NCBI RefSeq assembly: GCF_004327985.1 | Contig: NZ_SJDL01000011.1 | Coordinates: 1 to 64,000, forward strand | Length of the DNA: 64,000 nt | Reading direction: 5' to 3' | Origin: Marinobacter halodurans | GTDB lineage: Bacteria; Pseudomonadota; Gammaproteobacteria; Pseudomonadales; Oleiphilaceae | Shown: one piece after another, positions 25,249 to 34,283 of the stretch | Layout: every line of letters begins with the position of its first letter | Numbering within the stretch: position 1 is the first letter of the stretch | The notes under the pieces: generated by a model | The model's database searches: none | Told to the model about the DNA's origin: nothing | The model's input: only the letters and a program-made list of their open reading frames with translations | Translations under genes and position numbers: made by a program

Positions 25249-26388
25249 ATGAACTTCAATCTGACCGAAGAACAGCAAATGCTGCAGGACTCCCTGCGCC
25301 GCTTCCTGGCCAACGAGTATGGCTTCGACAAGCGCCGGGACATTATTGCCGCGGGCAACGGGCTCGATAAGCCCACCTGGAACGCCTTCGCGGAGATGGG
25401 CCTGCTGGGATACACCCTACCGGAAGAATACGGCGGCCTGGGTGGCAACGCGATGGATACCCTGCTGGTGATGGAAAGCTTTGGCCGCGCCCTGGTGGTC
25501 GAGCCCTACCTGTCCACCGTGGTCCTGGGCGCTGGGATTATCGAGGATGCCGGCTCCGAGGAACAGAAGGAGCGGATCCTGCCGAAAATCGCCTCCGGGG
25601 AGGAATTCCTGGCGTTCGCGCATCAGGAGCCTGGCGGGCGCCACAACCTGGACTACGTCCGCACGGAAATCCAGAAACACGGCGCCGATTACATCCTGAA
25701 CGGTCGCAAGACAGCCGTGCTGAATGCCGCCGGCGCCCACTACCTGATCGTCTCCGGACGCCGGCACGGTCGCCCGACGGAGCCCGTGTCCCTGTTCCTG
25801 GTCAACCACGACACCTCCGGCGTCGAGATCGAGGAATACACCACCCATGACGGTCATCGGGTGGCCGACGTGATTCTCGACAGCGTGATGGTCAGCGACG
25901 ACGACCGCATCGGCGCCCGTGGCCAGGCCATGCCCATCGTCGAGAAAGGCGTGGATCGGGCCATCGCCGCCCTGTGCGCCGAGGCGGTCGGTGCGATGGA
26001 GGCCCTCAACGAAACCACCCTGGACTACGTCAAGACGCGCCAGCAGTTCGGCATGCCCCTCAGTAAGTTCCAGGTGGTCCAGCACCGTCTGGCGGACATG
26101 TTCATTGCCGCCGAGCAGGCCAAATCCATGGCCATCCTGGCCGCCAGCATGGCGGACTCCGACGACCGCAAGCAGCGGCGTGAAGCCATCTCGATGGCCA
26201 AGGCGCTGGTGGGTCAGTCGGCCCGATTCGTGGGCCAGCAGGCGGTGCAGTTGCACGGTGGCATGGGCGTGACGGACGAGATGTTCGCCGCCCACCTGTT
26301 CAAGCGGCTGACGCTGATCAACCTGCAGTTCGGCGATGCCGACTACCATCTCGGACAAGTCAGCGACGGGCTGCTGAAAAGCGCCTGA
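25249..26388 (+). CDS. Acyl-CoA dehydrogenase, subunit 2 of a probable pair
   Basis: A 379-residue acyl-CoA dehydrogenase-like protein. The N-terminal helical domain (MNFNLTEEQQMLQDSLRRFL) and C-terminal QLHGGMGVTDEM segment are typical. The middle FAD/substrate region reads AHQEPGGRHNLDYVRTEI, weaker than in subunit 1. AAGGAGG precedes ATG 25249. The tight spacing with the previous gene and unequal conservation of the two proteins suggest that they form one enzyme with one or two competent sites. Substrate unknown. Confidence 0.9.
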   Translation: MNFNLTEEQQMLQDSLRRFLANEYGFDKRRDIIAAGNGLDKPTWNAFAEMGLLGYTLPEEYGGLGGNAMDTLLVMESFGRALVVEPYLSTVVLGAGIIEDAGSEEQKERILPKIASGEEFLAFAHQEPGGRHNLDYVRTEIQKHGADYILNGRKTAVLNAAGAHYLIVSGRRHGRPTEPVSLFLVNHDTSGVEIEEYTTHDGHRVADVILDSVMVSDDDRIGARGQAMPIVEKGVDRAIAALCAEAVGAMEALNETTLDYVKTRQQFGMPLSKFQVVQHRLADMFIAAEQAKSMAILAASMADSDDRKQRREAISMAKALVGQSARFVGQQAVQLHGGMGVTDEMFAAHLFKRLTLINLQFGDADYHLGQVSDGLLKSA

Positions 26389-26444
26389 AACCCGACGGGT
26401 GCTGTCGTCACGGCAGCACCTGCTCCAACCATAAGGGGAAGTGA

Positions 26445-27218
26445 GTGAGCGTTAAACAACTCTTCGACCTGAGCGGCAAGGTGGCCCTGATCACCGGCGG
26501 TTCCCGGGGTCTGGGTCTGCAGATGGCCGAAGCACTGGGCGAGATGGGGGCCAAGGTCGCCCTCACCGCCCGCAAGCAGCATGAACTGGATGACGCGGAA
26601 GCGCACCTCAAACAACAGGGCGTCGAGGTGATGACCCTGGCGGCGGACATGTCCGACCTGGAAGGCATTCCGGCGGTTGTGGATAAAATCGTCGCCGGAC
26701 TGGGCGACATCGACATCCTTGTGAATAACGCCGGCGCCACCTGGGGCGCACCCGCCGAGGATTACCCAGCCGAGGGCTGGATGAAGGTGATGAACCTCAA
26801 CGTCAACGCGGTCTTCTTCCTGACCCAGACGGTGGCCAAGAAGTGCTTCATCCCGCGCCACACCGGCAAGGTCATCAACATCGCCTCCATCGCTGGCCTG
26901 TCCGGCAACCCGGAAGCCATGAAGACCATCGCCTACAACACCAGCAAAGGCGCCGTGGTGAACTTCACCCGGGCGCTGGCCGCGGAATGGGGCCACCACA
27001 ACATCAACGTGAACGCCCTGTGCCCGGGCTTCTTCCCATCCAAGATGTCCCAGGGCCTGCTGGACGCCCAGGGCGACACCATGCTGGACCGCATTCCGCT
27101 GAACCGGTTTGGCGGTGAGGAAGACCTGAAAGGCGCCGCGGTGCTGATGGCTTCCGAGGCCGGCCGGCATATTACCGGGCAGTGTCTGGCGGTAGATGGC
27201 GGGACGTTGGTGTCCTGA
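26445..27218 (+). CDS. Short-chain dehydrogenase/reductase
   Basis: A 257-residue classical SDR oxidoreductase: nucleotide-binding TGGSRGLG (17-24), NNAG in the centre, a catalytic Ser near 148-153, and Y164/K168 in AYNTSKGA. The start is GTG 26445 after an AAGGGGAAG. An alanine-arginine pair after beta-2 (TARKQ) fits NADP(H). It is the third gene after the acyl-CoA dehydrogenase pair and probably handles an alcohol/ketone or 3-hydroxyacyl intermediate of the same pathway. A palindromic element follows it. Confidence 0.93.
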   Translation: MSVKQLFDLSGKVALITGGSRGLGLQMAEALGEMGAKVALTARKQHELDDAEAHLKQQGVEVMTLAADMSDLEGIPAVVDKIVAGLGDIDILVNNAGATWGAPAEDYPAEGWMKVMNLNVNAVFFLTQTVAKKCFIPRHTGKVINIASIAGLSGNPEAMKTIAYNTSKGAVVNFTRALAAEWGHHNINVNALCPGFFPSKMSQGLLDAQGDTMLDRIPLNRFGGEEDLKGAAVLMASEAGRHITGQCLAVDGGTLVS

Positions 27219-27239
27219 GTTCAGCCTCACCCCCCAGAC

Positions 27240-27336
27240 AATGTAGCCGACGCTTCAGCTTCGGAGGGCCCGGCAGGGCCCCGGGGTTATTCGGCGAGCC
27301 TGCGGCCCGCTCGGAAGCTGAAGCGTCCGCTACATT
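27240..27336. repeat. Palindromic element D (97 bp)
   Basis: The outer arms (27240-27262 and 27314-27336) pair over 23 bases with one mismatch (AATGTAGCCGACGCTTCAGC). Two small GC-rich hairpins lie inside, GGGCCC-GGCA-GGGCCC at 27266-27281 and CGAGC ... GCTCG at 27295-27313. The layout resembles elements B and C but the sequence is unrelated. It separates the convergent SDR and monooxygenase genes and can terminate both. Confidence 0.8.
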
Positions 27337-27360
27337 TTCCCTGTCAGGCCGAAGCCCGCC

Positions 27361-28944
27361 TCAGGCCGGCACGGCCTCCCCGGCCACTTCCCGCAATGAC
27401 GCCGATGTCTCACACACATACTGCTGCGCGTCGAACCGGTTCGTCTGCTGCCGGAAGGCCCAGGTAAAGCTCGGCCACAGGGTGGTGTTCTTGCCGTTCT
27501 CGTTCACGTACCAGCTGTTGCAGCCGCTGTCCCAGACGGAACCGTCGGACTTCGCCTGCAACATGGCGTTGTAGTCCGCCTGCACGCCTTCCTTCACATC
27601 GACCGCTTCCCAGCCCTGCTGGCGCATCTGGGCCAGGGCATCCATCACGTACTGGATCTGGGATTCGATCATGTAGACCATCGAACTGTGCCCCAGCCCG
27701 GTGTTGGGGCCCACCAGTATGAAGAAGTTGGGGAAGCCGTGCACGGTGGTTCCCTTGTAGGCTTCGGCACCATCGCGCCAGGCGTCCAGCAGGTCGCGGT
27801 TGCCGCGGCCGAAGATCATGCCGTGGGGAATCGGATCCTGGGCCCTGAAACCGGTGCCGAAGATGATGGCATCCACTTCCCGCTCGACGCCGTTTTTATC
27901 CACAACCCCGCCGGCCGTGACTTCCTGGATACCATCGGTGCGCACATCCACGTGGTCCTGTGCCAGTGCTGGGTAGTAGTTGTTGGACAGCAGGATGCGC
28001 TTGCAGCCAATGGTGTAGTCCGGCGTCACCTTCCTGCGCAGGGTCCTGTCGGGGATCTGCTTGCGGATATGGCGACGGGCTTCCAGCTCGGCCACCTTCA
28101 TCAGGCGCGGGTTGAGCGCCAGTGCCAACACGCGGGATTCGAGCTGCCAGTAGATGGCGTTGCGCAGCGCCGACTGGGCCGCCGGCACCCGGCGGAACAG
28201 GGCCTGCTCCCAGCCCTTCATGGGGCGATCCGGCTTGGGCATAACCCACGGCGGCGTACGCTGGTACAGATCCACGCGGGCCGCTTCCTTCGCCACCTCC
28301 GGCACAAACTGGATGGCGCTGGCACCGGTGCCGATCACAGCCACGCGCTTGCCTTTCAGGTCGTACCCGTGGTCCCAGTCCTGGGAATGGAACATCTTGC
28401 CCCTGAACCGGTCCAGGCCCTGTATGTTCGGATAGGCCGGCGTGCTCAGCCCGCCCATGCCGGAGACAAGGATGTTGACCTCCATGGCCTCGAAAGCCGG
28501 CAGGTCGGGATCGTTCACGTCCAGGGCATCGCCGGGCTTGAGGTCATGCTTCTGCATGTACGCCCACAGCGCCGGGCTGTCGGCGGTTTCCAGCTTCCAG
28601 ACATTGCGCTGCTCGTCGTAGTGGGCGGTCGCCAGGTGTGTGTTGAAGCGGATGTGCTTCATCAGCCCGTACTTCTCAGCGCAATGGCGCAGGTAATCGA
28701 GGATTTCGCCCTGCTGGGCGTACATCCGCGACCAGTTCGGGTTCTGCTCGAAGGAAAAGGAATACAGCGCTGACTGGACGTCGCAGGCGCAACCCGGATA
28801 GTGGTTGTCGCGCCAGGTGCCCCCGACGTCGCTGCCCTGCTCCAGGATCACGAAATCCTCGTAGCCGGCTTCCTTCAGCTTGATGCCCATGCCCAGCCCG
28901 GCAAAGCCGGTGCCGATGATTGCAATCGGGGTCTTGTCAGTCAT
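27361..28944 (-). CDS. Baeyer-Villiger-type flavin monooxygenase
   Basis: A 527-residue FAD/NADPH monooxygenase. The FAD site is GTGFAGLG (11-18), the second Rossmann motif GTGASA is at 205-210, and the type I Baeyer-Villiger fingerprint FxGxxxHxxxW appears as FRGKMFHSQDWD (180-191). Such enzymes insert oxygen next to a ketone to give an ester or lactone. ATG 28944 is chosen; in-frame GTG codons lie just upstream. It diverges from a TetR gene, with three operator-like sites in the gap. Substrate unknown; cyclic or long-chain ketones are typical. Confidence 0.92.
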   Translation of the reverse strand: MTDKTPIAIIGTGFAGLGMGIKLKEAGYEDFVILEQGSDVGGTWRDNHYPGCACDVQSALYSFSFEQNPNWSRMYAQQGEILDYLRHCAEKYGLMKHIRFNTHLATAHYDEQRNVWKLETADSPALWAYMQKHDLKPGDALDVNDPDLPAFEAMEVNILVSGMGGLSTPAYPNIQGLDRFRGKMFHSQDWDHGYDLKGKRVAVIGTGASAIQFVPEVAKEAARVDLYQRTPPWVMPKPDRPMKGWEQALFRRVPAAQSALRNAIYWQLESRVLALALNPRLMKVAELEARRHIRKQIPDRTLRRKVTPDYTIGCKRILLSNNYYPALAQDHVDVRTDGIQEVTAGGVVDKNGVEREVDAIIFGTGFRAQDPIPHGMIFGRGNRDLLDAWRDGAEAYKGTTVHGFPNFFILVGPNTGLGHSSMVYMIESQIQYVMDALAQMRQQGWEAVDVKEGVQADYNAMLQAKSDGSVWDSGCNSWYVNENGKNTTLWPSFTWAFRQQTNRFDAQQYVCETSASLREVAGEAVPA

Positions 28945-29000
28945 AACCACCACACCTCGTTGTCGCTCGTGCGCGTCCTGTTGTCAGCGATCGCTCGTGA

Positions 29001-29064
29001 GTAGACACCTGTCTACCCGAGCCAGTAGACAGATGTATACACCCCCATGTAGACGACTGTATAC
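29001..29064. promoter_or_regulatory. Three operator palindromes at exact 24-base intervals
   Basis: GTAGACACCTGTCTAC (29001-29016) is a perfect 7-2-7 palindrome. GTAGACAGATGTATAC (29025-29040) differs at one position and GTAGACGACTGTATAC (29049-29064) at two. They begin exactly 24 bases apart and lie between the divergent monooxygenase and TetR genes. They are very likely binding sites for that TetR protein. Confidence 0.75.
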
Positions 29065-29117
29065 TTTTGCGGATCGAAAACCAGGCGTTTGGCCCATAGC
29101 GACAAGAAGGCGTCCTG

Positions 29118-29747
29118 ATGAGCGTGATGACCGGAGGAAAACTGAAGCTGGTGCAGGCAGCCCTGCGGCTGATTACCGAAAGCCGCAGCCTGACGTCACT
29201 GGGTCTGCGCGAACTGGCGCGGGAGGCGGGGCTGAATCCCAACACCTTCTACCGGCATTTCCGCAACCTCGATGAGTTCGGCCTGCAGGTGCTGGGGTAC
29301 ATCGCCGAAGAGATGAAAACCGGCGTACGGGAACTGCGCCGGATGGCGGAGAGTTCCGACCAGGCGTCCCGGGAGACGGTCGCCTTCGTCTATCACTACT
29401 TTCTGAACAACGCCGCGGCGACCACGGTGGCGGTGCGCGAACTGCACGGCCCGTCACCGGTGCTGCGCCGGGCCCTGGAGAACCAGTTGGACGCCAGCGC
29501 CCGGGAGATGGCCGAGGACATCATCGAGCGCCGCCTGGTGCCCGGCGTCGACGACGCCACGGTCCACGAGATCTCCCACATGACGATCCGCTACATCCTG
29601 TTCCGGGCCATGGACTACATCGAAAAGCCCGATCAGCGCGACCGCATCCAGCTTGAGACCGAACACTTCATCAACCGTCAGTTCCGCGGCGCGCTGGTGG
29701 AATCCCTGCCACCCGAGACCATCGCCCGCTGGGCCAGTAAAAACTGA
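29118..29747 (+). CDS. TetR-family regulator (FabR-like)
   Basis: A 209-residue TetR-type regulator: the HTH is at about residues 20-55 (GLRELAREAGLNPNTFYRHF), followed by a helical effector domain. The sequence resembles the FabR/DesT-like branch, which senses acyl-CoA or fatty-acid saturation, but the setting beside a monooxygenase gene suggests local control. It diverges from the monooxygenase gene; three evenly spaced palindromes lie between them. Confidence 0.9.
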   Translation: MSVMTGGKLKLVQAALRLITESRSLTSLGLRELAREAGLNPNTFYRHFRNLDEFGLQVLGYIAEEMKTGVRELRRMAESSDQASRETVAFVYHYFLNNAAATTVAVRELHGPSPVLRRALENQLDASAREMAEDIIERRLVPGVDDATVHEISHMTIRYILFRAMDYIEKPDQRDRIQLETEHFINRQFRGALVESLPPETIARWASKN

Positions 29748-29768
29748 CCCAGAAGAGATAGTGGGTGT

Positions 29769-30071
29769 TTACTTCTTGGTCGTGTTGTAAACGTAGGAAT
29801 CGACCGTATCGTCGGCGTTGAAGCGCACCACCAGGTCGGTGGTCTGGGCGTCGCTGAAGGCGGACCAGCGATACTTGCCGTAGGTCCAGGTGGACTTGCC
29901 GTCCTCGATCCCGGTGCGCCAGGGCTCACCAAACATCTGCCGGATGTCGGCGCGGGTGGTCTGGTCGATGCGGATCTGGTCGACGTTCTCGGTGGGGAAA
30001 TCGTGGCCGACCGTGGCACAGCCGGCAGTGAGCGCCGTGGCAATGACCACGGCGCCGAAGAGCGGTTTCAT
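29769..30071 (-). CDS. Small SmpA/OmlA-like lipoprotein
   Basis: A 100-residue lipoprotein. From ATG 30071 the signal peptide ends in LTAGC, placing the acylated Cys at position 18. The mature part contains TTRADIRQMFGEPWR, the beta-lactamase-inhibitor-like fold pattern seen in SmpA/OmlA (BamE-like) proteins. It is probably attached to the outer or inner membrane. It is too short and divergent to be called BamE. The frame opens 12 bases earlier at 30083. It converges with the TetR gene. Confidence 0.75.
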   Translation of the reverse strand: MKPLFGAVVIATALTAGCATVGHDFPTENVDQIRIDQTTRADIRQMFGEPWRTGIEDGKSTWTYGKYRWSAFSDAQTTDLVVRFNADDTVDSYVYNTTKK

Positions 30072-30179
30072 TCCTGGCATCACGTCACTCCGTCAATGGA
30101 TGATGTCTCCATCATACGCAACAATGTGACGCGTGCGATTACGGACCGGTAAGCCGGCCCACAATCGCTTTGACCGCAA

Positions 30180-31292
30180 TCAGTACAGCTTGGCCAGGGA
30201 CTTCCTGGCGAACGGCTCGACATCGCCGATGCGGCCTTCCTTCACCTTCACCAGCCACTCCGGATCCTGCAACAGGGCGCGACCCACGGCGATCAGCTCG
30301 AACTCGTGGTTATTCATGCGCTCGACCAGCTCGTCGATGCCGGACTGCTCCACCGCTTCCTTCTTGGACGCGAAAGTGCCGCTGATGAAGTCTTCGGTCA
30401 GGCCGACGCTGCCCACGGACATGGTGGGCTTGCCGGAAAGCTTCCGGGTCCAGCCGGCCAGGTTGAGGTTGGAGCCCTCGAATTCCGGCTCCCAGAAGCG
30501 GCGGGTGGACGCGTGGAAGATATCCACACCGGCGTCCGCCAGCGGCTTGAGGAAGGCTTCCAGCTCTTCCGGTGTTCGGGCCAGCTTGGCGTCGTAGTCC
30601 TGCATCTTCCACTGGGAGAAACGCAGCATGATGGGATAGTCCGGGCCGACCCGGTGGCGCACCGCCTCGATGATCTCGACGGCAAAGCGCAAGCGGTTGG
30701 CCAGGCTGCCGCCGTACTCGTCGTCCCGCTGGTTGGTGCCTTCCCAGAAGAACTGGTCGATCAGGTAGCCGTGGGCGCCGTGGATCTCGACACCGTCAAA
30801 GCCCAGCGCCTTGGCGTCCTGGGCGGCATCGGCAAAGGCGTTGACCACGTCGGCGATATCCTCTTTGGTCATGGCCTTGCCGTTGGGTTTGCCCGGCGCG
30901 TACAGGCCCGACGGGCTGTAGCCCGGCACAGACGGATCCGGCTCCATGCCTTGCTTGCGCACCGCGCCCACGTGCCACAGCTGCGGAAAGATCGACCCGC
31001 CGGCTTCGTGGACGGCATCAACGACCTTCTTCCAGCCCGCCAGGGATTCGGTGCCGTGGAACGCCGGTACGTTTTCATACCCGTTGGCGGCCGGGTGGTT
31101 CACGGTGGTGCCTTCGGTGATCAGCAGGCCCACACCGCCCTCGGCTCGGCGGCGGTAGTAATCCACCACGTTGTCGCCGGGCACGTTGCCGGGCGAGAAG
31201 TTGCGGGTCATCGGTGCCATGGCGACGCGATTGCGCAGTTTCAGGTTGTGGAGTTCGAAGGGATCGAACAGCGGACCCAGATTCATGGTCAT
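30180..31292 (-). CDS. NADH:flavin oxidoreductase, old yellow enzyme family
   Basis: A 370-residue FMN enzyme of the old yellow enzyme family, reducing activated C=C bonds of enones or related compounds with NAD(P)H. Typical motifs are RNRVAMAPMTRN near the N-terminus, HGAHGYLIDQFFW in the centre and EYGGSLANRLRF after it. ATG 31292 follows a GGAGG by 8 bases. It diverges from an HxlR regulator. Reduction of an unsaturated ketone before the Baeyer-Villiger step would link it to its neighbour, but this is inference. Confidence 0.93.
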   Translation of the reverse strand: MTMNLGPLFDPFELHNLKLRNRVAMAPMTRNFSPGNVPGDNVVDYYRRRAEGGVGLLITEGTTVNHPAANGYENVPAFHGTESLAGWKKVVDAVHEAGGSIFPQLWHVGAVRKQGMEPDPSVPGYSPSGLYAPGKPNGKAMTKEDIADVVNAFADAAQDAKALGFDGVEIHGAHGYLIDQFFWEGTNQRDDEYGGSLANRLRFAVEIIEAVRHRVGPDYPIMLRFSQWKMQDYDAKLARTPEELEAFLKPLADAGVDIFHASTRRFWEPEFEGSNLNLAGWTRKLSGKPTMSVGSVGLTEDFISGTFASKKEAVEQSGIDELVERMNNHEFELIAVGRALLQDPEWLVKVKEGRIGDVEPFARKSLAKLY

Positions 31293-31350
31293 GGCAGTAG
31301 CCTCCTGAGGAATGGGGAGCCGGATGACGGTCGGCAAATTTGGTTTCGTT

Positions 31351-31388
31351 ATGCAACCCTATTTAATCTGGTTTTAAAATGCAACCCT
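31351..31388. promoter_or_regulatory. Direct repeat ATGCAACCCT, candidate HxlR operator
   Basis: ATGCAACCCT occurs at 31351-31360 and again at 31379-31388, 28 bases apart, flanking an AT-rich stretch between the divergent oxidoreductase and HxlR genes. The position supports a role as regulator binding sites or as duplicated promoter parts. Confidence 0.55.
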
Positions 31389-31406
31389 TTTCGGTAGACT
31401 CGGATT

Positions 31407-31868
31407 ATGGCCAGAAAACGTTTTGATGATTCCAACTGTTCCGTGGCCCGGGCCCTCAATGAAGTCGGGGACTGGTGGTCACTGCTGATCGTGCTGCAGG
31501 CAATGTACGGCACCCGCCGCTTCGTGGACTTCCAGCAGGAGCTGGGCATCGCCCGCAATATCCTCTGTGACCGCCTGGCCCGACTGGTGGACAATGACGT
31601 GTTGCGCAAGGTGGAAGTGGGCGAGCATGGCTCGCGGCACGAATACCGGCTGACCGGGAAAGGCCGGGACCTGTTCCCGGTGGTGGTTGCCCTGCGTCAG
31701 TGGGGCGACAAGTGGAACCCGGCGCCGAACTGCGACGCTCTGGATCTGCGTGACCGGGCCACCGGCCAGCCGATTCGGGAGATGGCCGTCCAGAGTGCTG
31801 ACGGCAAGCCGCTGTCGATACGCGACGTGTTCATGCCGGACACCGAAACCCCATCCAAGACCGGTTGA
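31407..31868 (+). CDS. HxlR-family transcriptional regulator
   Basis: A 153-residue winged-helix regulator of the HxlR type: CSVARALNEVGDWWSLLIV at the N-terminus, and FQQELGIARNILCDRLARL as the recognition region. Cys11 precedes the first helix as in redox- or electrophile-sensing members (HypR, YodB type), and the next-door old yellow enzyme is a usual target of such sensors. Direct regulation of that gene is likely. The C-terminal ~40 residues are a variable tail. Confidence 0.9.
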   Translation: MARKRFDDSNCSVARALNEVGDWWSLLIVLQAMYGTRRFVDFQQELGIARNILCDRLARLVDNDVLRKVEVGEHGSRHEYRLTGKGRDLFPVVVALRQWGDKWNPAPNCDALDLRDRATGQPIREMAVQSADGKPLSIRDVFMPDTETPSKTG

Positions 31869-31952
31869 TGTGGATATCGATCCGTTGGTCTACAGGGTTG
31901 GGCGGGGCTACCGGTTCTGAGCCGGCAGTAAACGGGTCGGCAGTAAACGGAA

Positions 31953-31975
31953 GGGGCCGACAGATCGTCGGCCCC
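31953..31975 (-). terminator. Terminator hairpin after rhlE
   Basis: A perfect 9-bp stem GGGGCCGAC / GTCGGCCCC with a 5-base loop lies 8 bases after the rhlE stop. Leftward it is followed by CCTTCCGTTT. It may also stop the convergent hxlR transcript. Confidence 0.6.
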
Positions 31976-31983
31976 GGATAAGA

Positions 31984-33282
31984 TCAGGAATGGCTTGCGG
32001 AAGCGCTTGCGCCATTGCCGCGTGCAGCGCCTCCGGAACGGCCGCGGCCACCCCGACGGCGCGGACGGTTGTTGCGGGAAGGACTGCTGGCATCGCGCCT
32101 GCCACCCTGGCCACCACGCCCCTGGTCGTTCCCGGCTTTGGTGACCAGCGCCACGCTGGGTTCAAAGCCGTCGACCACTTCCCTCGGCAGATCCTGCTTG
32201 ATCAGCTTCTCGATACCGCTCAGCAGTTTGCCCTCATCGGCACTCACCAGCGAGACGGCATGACCGCTCTCACCCGCCCGGCCGGTACGGCCGATCCGGT
32301 GGACGTAATCCTCCGGCACATTGGGCAGCTCGAAGTTGACCACCTGGGGCAACTGCTTGATATCCAGGCCACGTGCGGCGATATCGGTCGCCACCAGCAC
32401 GCGGATCTCGCCCTGCTTGAAGTGGCTCAGTGCCCGGGTGCGGGCATTCTGGGACTTGTTACCGTGGATCGCCGCGGCGGTGATGCCGTCACGCTCCAGC
32501 TTCTGGGACAGGCGGTTGGCGCCGTGCTTGGTCCGGGTAAACACCAGGACCTGCTGCCAGTCGTTGTCATGCACCAGGCGGCTGAGCAGGGCGGTCTTGC
32601 GACTCTGGTCCACCGGGTAGATGGTCTGGCGAACCTTTTCTGCCGTGGTGTTACGCGGTGCCACTTCGATCTGGACCGGTTGGTTCAGCAGGCCTTCGGC
32701 CAGCTTGCGAATGTCAGCCGAGAAGGTCGCGGAGAACAGCAGGTTCTGGCGCTGCTTCGGCAACAGGGCAAGGATCTTGCGGATATCGCGGATAAAGCCC
32801 ATGTCGAGCATCCGGTCCGCTTCGTCCAGCACCAGGATATCCAGGGCATCGAAGCGAACCGCACCCTGCTGGTACAGGTCCATCAGACGACCCGGCGTGG
32901 CCACCAGCACATCGACACCGTCGCGCAGCTGACGAATCTGCGGATTGATCTTGACGCCGCCGAAAATCACGGCGGATTTCACCGACTGGTAGCGGCCGTA
33001 ACGGCCCACGCTCTCGCCCACCTGGGCCGCGAGTTCGCGGGTCGGCGCCAGCACCAGGGCGCGTACGCCCTTGCCGCGACGCGGCAGTTCGGCCAGCCGT
33101 TGCAGCAACGGCAGTGTGAAGCCGGCGGTCTTGCCGGTACCGGTTTGCGCCGCAGCCATGACATCCCCGCCGGACAGGACGGCCGGAATGGCCTGGGCCT
33201 GGATCGGGGACGGTTCTTCGTAACCCTGTTCACGGGTCGCACGCAACAATGCCTCGGACAGGCCGAGTGATTCAAAACTCAT
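31984..33282 (-). CDS. rhlE: DEAD-box ATP-dependent RNA helicase RhlE
   Basis: A 432-residue DEAD-box helicase. Motif I is AQTGTGKT (45-52), motif [12 protein letters not shown], motif III FSATFS, and motif [12 protein letters not shown]. The tail after about residue 375 is rich in Arg, Gly and Ser, as in RhlE proteins, and should bind RNA. It is expected to act on rRNA precursors or structured mRNAs, often in the cold. It is transcribed alone between convergent neighbours and a 262-base upstream gap that shows no gene. Confidence 0.93.
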   Translation of the reverse strand: MSFESLGLSEALLRATREQGYEEPSPIQAQAIPAVLSGGDVMAAAQTGTGKTAGFTLPLLQRLAELPRRGKGVRALVLAPTRELAAQVGESVGRYGRYQSVKSAVIFGGVKINPQIRQLRDGVDVLVATPGRLMDLYQQGAVRFDALDILVLDEADRMLDMGFIRDIRKILALLPKQRQNLLFSATFSADIRKLAEGLLNQPVQIEVAPRNTTAEKVRQTIYPVDQSRKTALLSRLVHDNDWQQVLVFTRTKHGANRLSQKLERDGITAAAIHGNKSQNARTRALSHFKQGEIRVLVATDIAARGLDIKQLPQVVNFELPNVPEDYVHRIGRTGRAGESGHAVSLVSADEGKLLSGIEKLIKQDLPREVVDGFEPSVALVTKAGNDQGRGGQGGRRDASSPSRNNRPRRRGGRGRSGGAARGNGASASASHS

Positions 33283-33544
33283 AGGTATGATCTCGTGCGA
33301 TGCGCTGACCGGCCATGGGCGCGTGACGCATCGGATGGACTAAAACGACTGCAGGCACCGCCGGTTTGGCGTGCCGCCCTCTGAAAGGTCGTATAAGTGG
33401 GGCCGCGCCGATGGGCGACGGAGTCCTTCGAGGTAGGAATGGGGGAAGCCTAACAGAGTTCCCCGGTAAAAACGACGTTACGGACCTGTGGATTACCGTG
33501 ACAGGCGTTTTCCGGCACCATCGAAACGGCCCGTCGTCCCGGAA

Positions 33545-34159
33545 TCAGCGCTGGGAGCTGGCCAATACGGCGCCAAAAAACAGGAAGGTCGAACCGGCGG
33601 TCCGGTTCATCACGCGTCCGCCCCGCTCCGAGGTCAGCCATCCGCGGATCCGTTTGGCCCCCATCGCATAGCCCAGGTGCACCAGCGCCACGATCACGGC
33701 GTAGGTCAGCGTCAGCAGGACGAACTGGGTCTGGAAATCACCGGCCGGGTCAATAAACTGGGGAAAGATCGACAGGAAGAACAGCACCACCTTGGGGTTG
33801 CTCAGCTGCAGCACCAGCGCCTCGATAAAACGCCGCCCGAAACGGTCGTCCGCCGCTCCGGTCGCCACCTGTAGGTTCAGGCCCGGCTTGCGCCACAGCC
33901 GGATTCCCAGGTACACCAGATAGGCGGCACCCACGTACTTGACCAGCGTGAACGCCGTGGCGGATGTGGCCAGCAACACCCCCAGGCTGGTCGCCGACAG
34001 CGCCGACACCACCAGGGCCCCGGCGGCAATTCCCAGGATGCCGCCCAAGGTGCCGCGCCGCCCCAGGCGCAGGGCGTTGGACAGGGTCATGACGACACCG
34101 GGCCCAGGACTCAGGGCGGTGGCCGTCGCCATCAGCAGAAACAGCAGGTACAGGTGCAC
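33545..34159 (-). CDS. LysE/RhtB-family amino-acid exporter
   Basis: A 204-residue inner-membrane exporter with about six hydrophobic helices. It has the N-terminal ALSPGPGVVMTLSNALRLG motif and LQLSNPKVVLFFLSIFPQF in the centre, both typical of RhtB proteins that export threonine, homoserine or related amino acids. GTG 34159 is the likely start, with AGGAG 7 bases upstream; the frame is open to 34225 without family similarity. It diverges from an acetyltransferase gene. Confidence 0.9.
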   Translation of the reverse strand: MHLYLLFLLMATATALSPGPGVVMTLSNALRLGRRGTLGGILGIAAGALVVSALSATSLGVLLATSATAFTLVKYVGAAYLVYLGIRLWRKPGLNLQVATGAADDRFGRRFIEALVLQLSNPKVVLFFLSIFPQFIDPAGDFQTQFVLLTLTYAVIVALVHLGYAMGAKRIRGWLTSERGGRVMNRTAGSTFLFFGAVLASSQR

Positions 34160-34283
34160 CGGAAACTCCTTGGGCCGGCCAGGTGAAGGCAGGCACTTGT
34201 GCCCATTCCCCGGATCGGGAGACACTCATTGTCCACCTTACCGGCAAAGGATGCCAGGATGCCCAACCCAACAGGGAGCAGCG

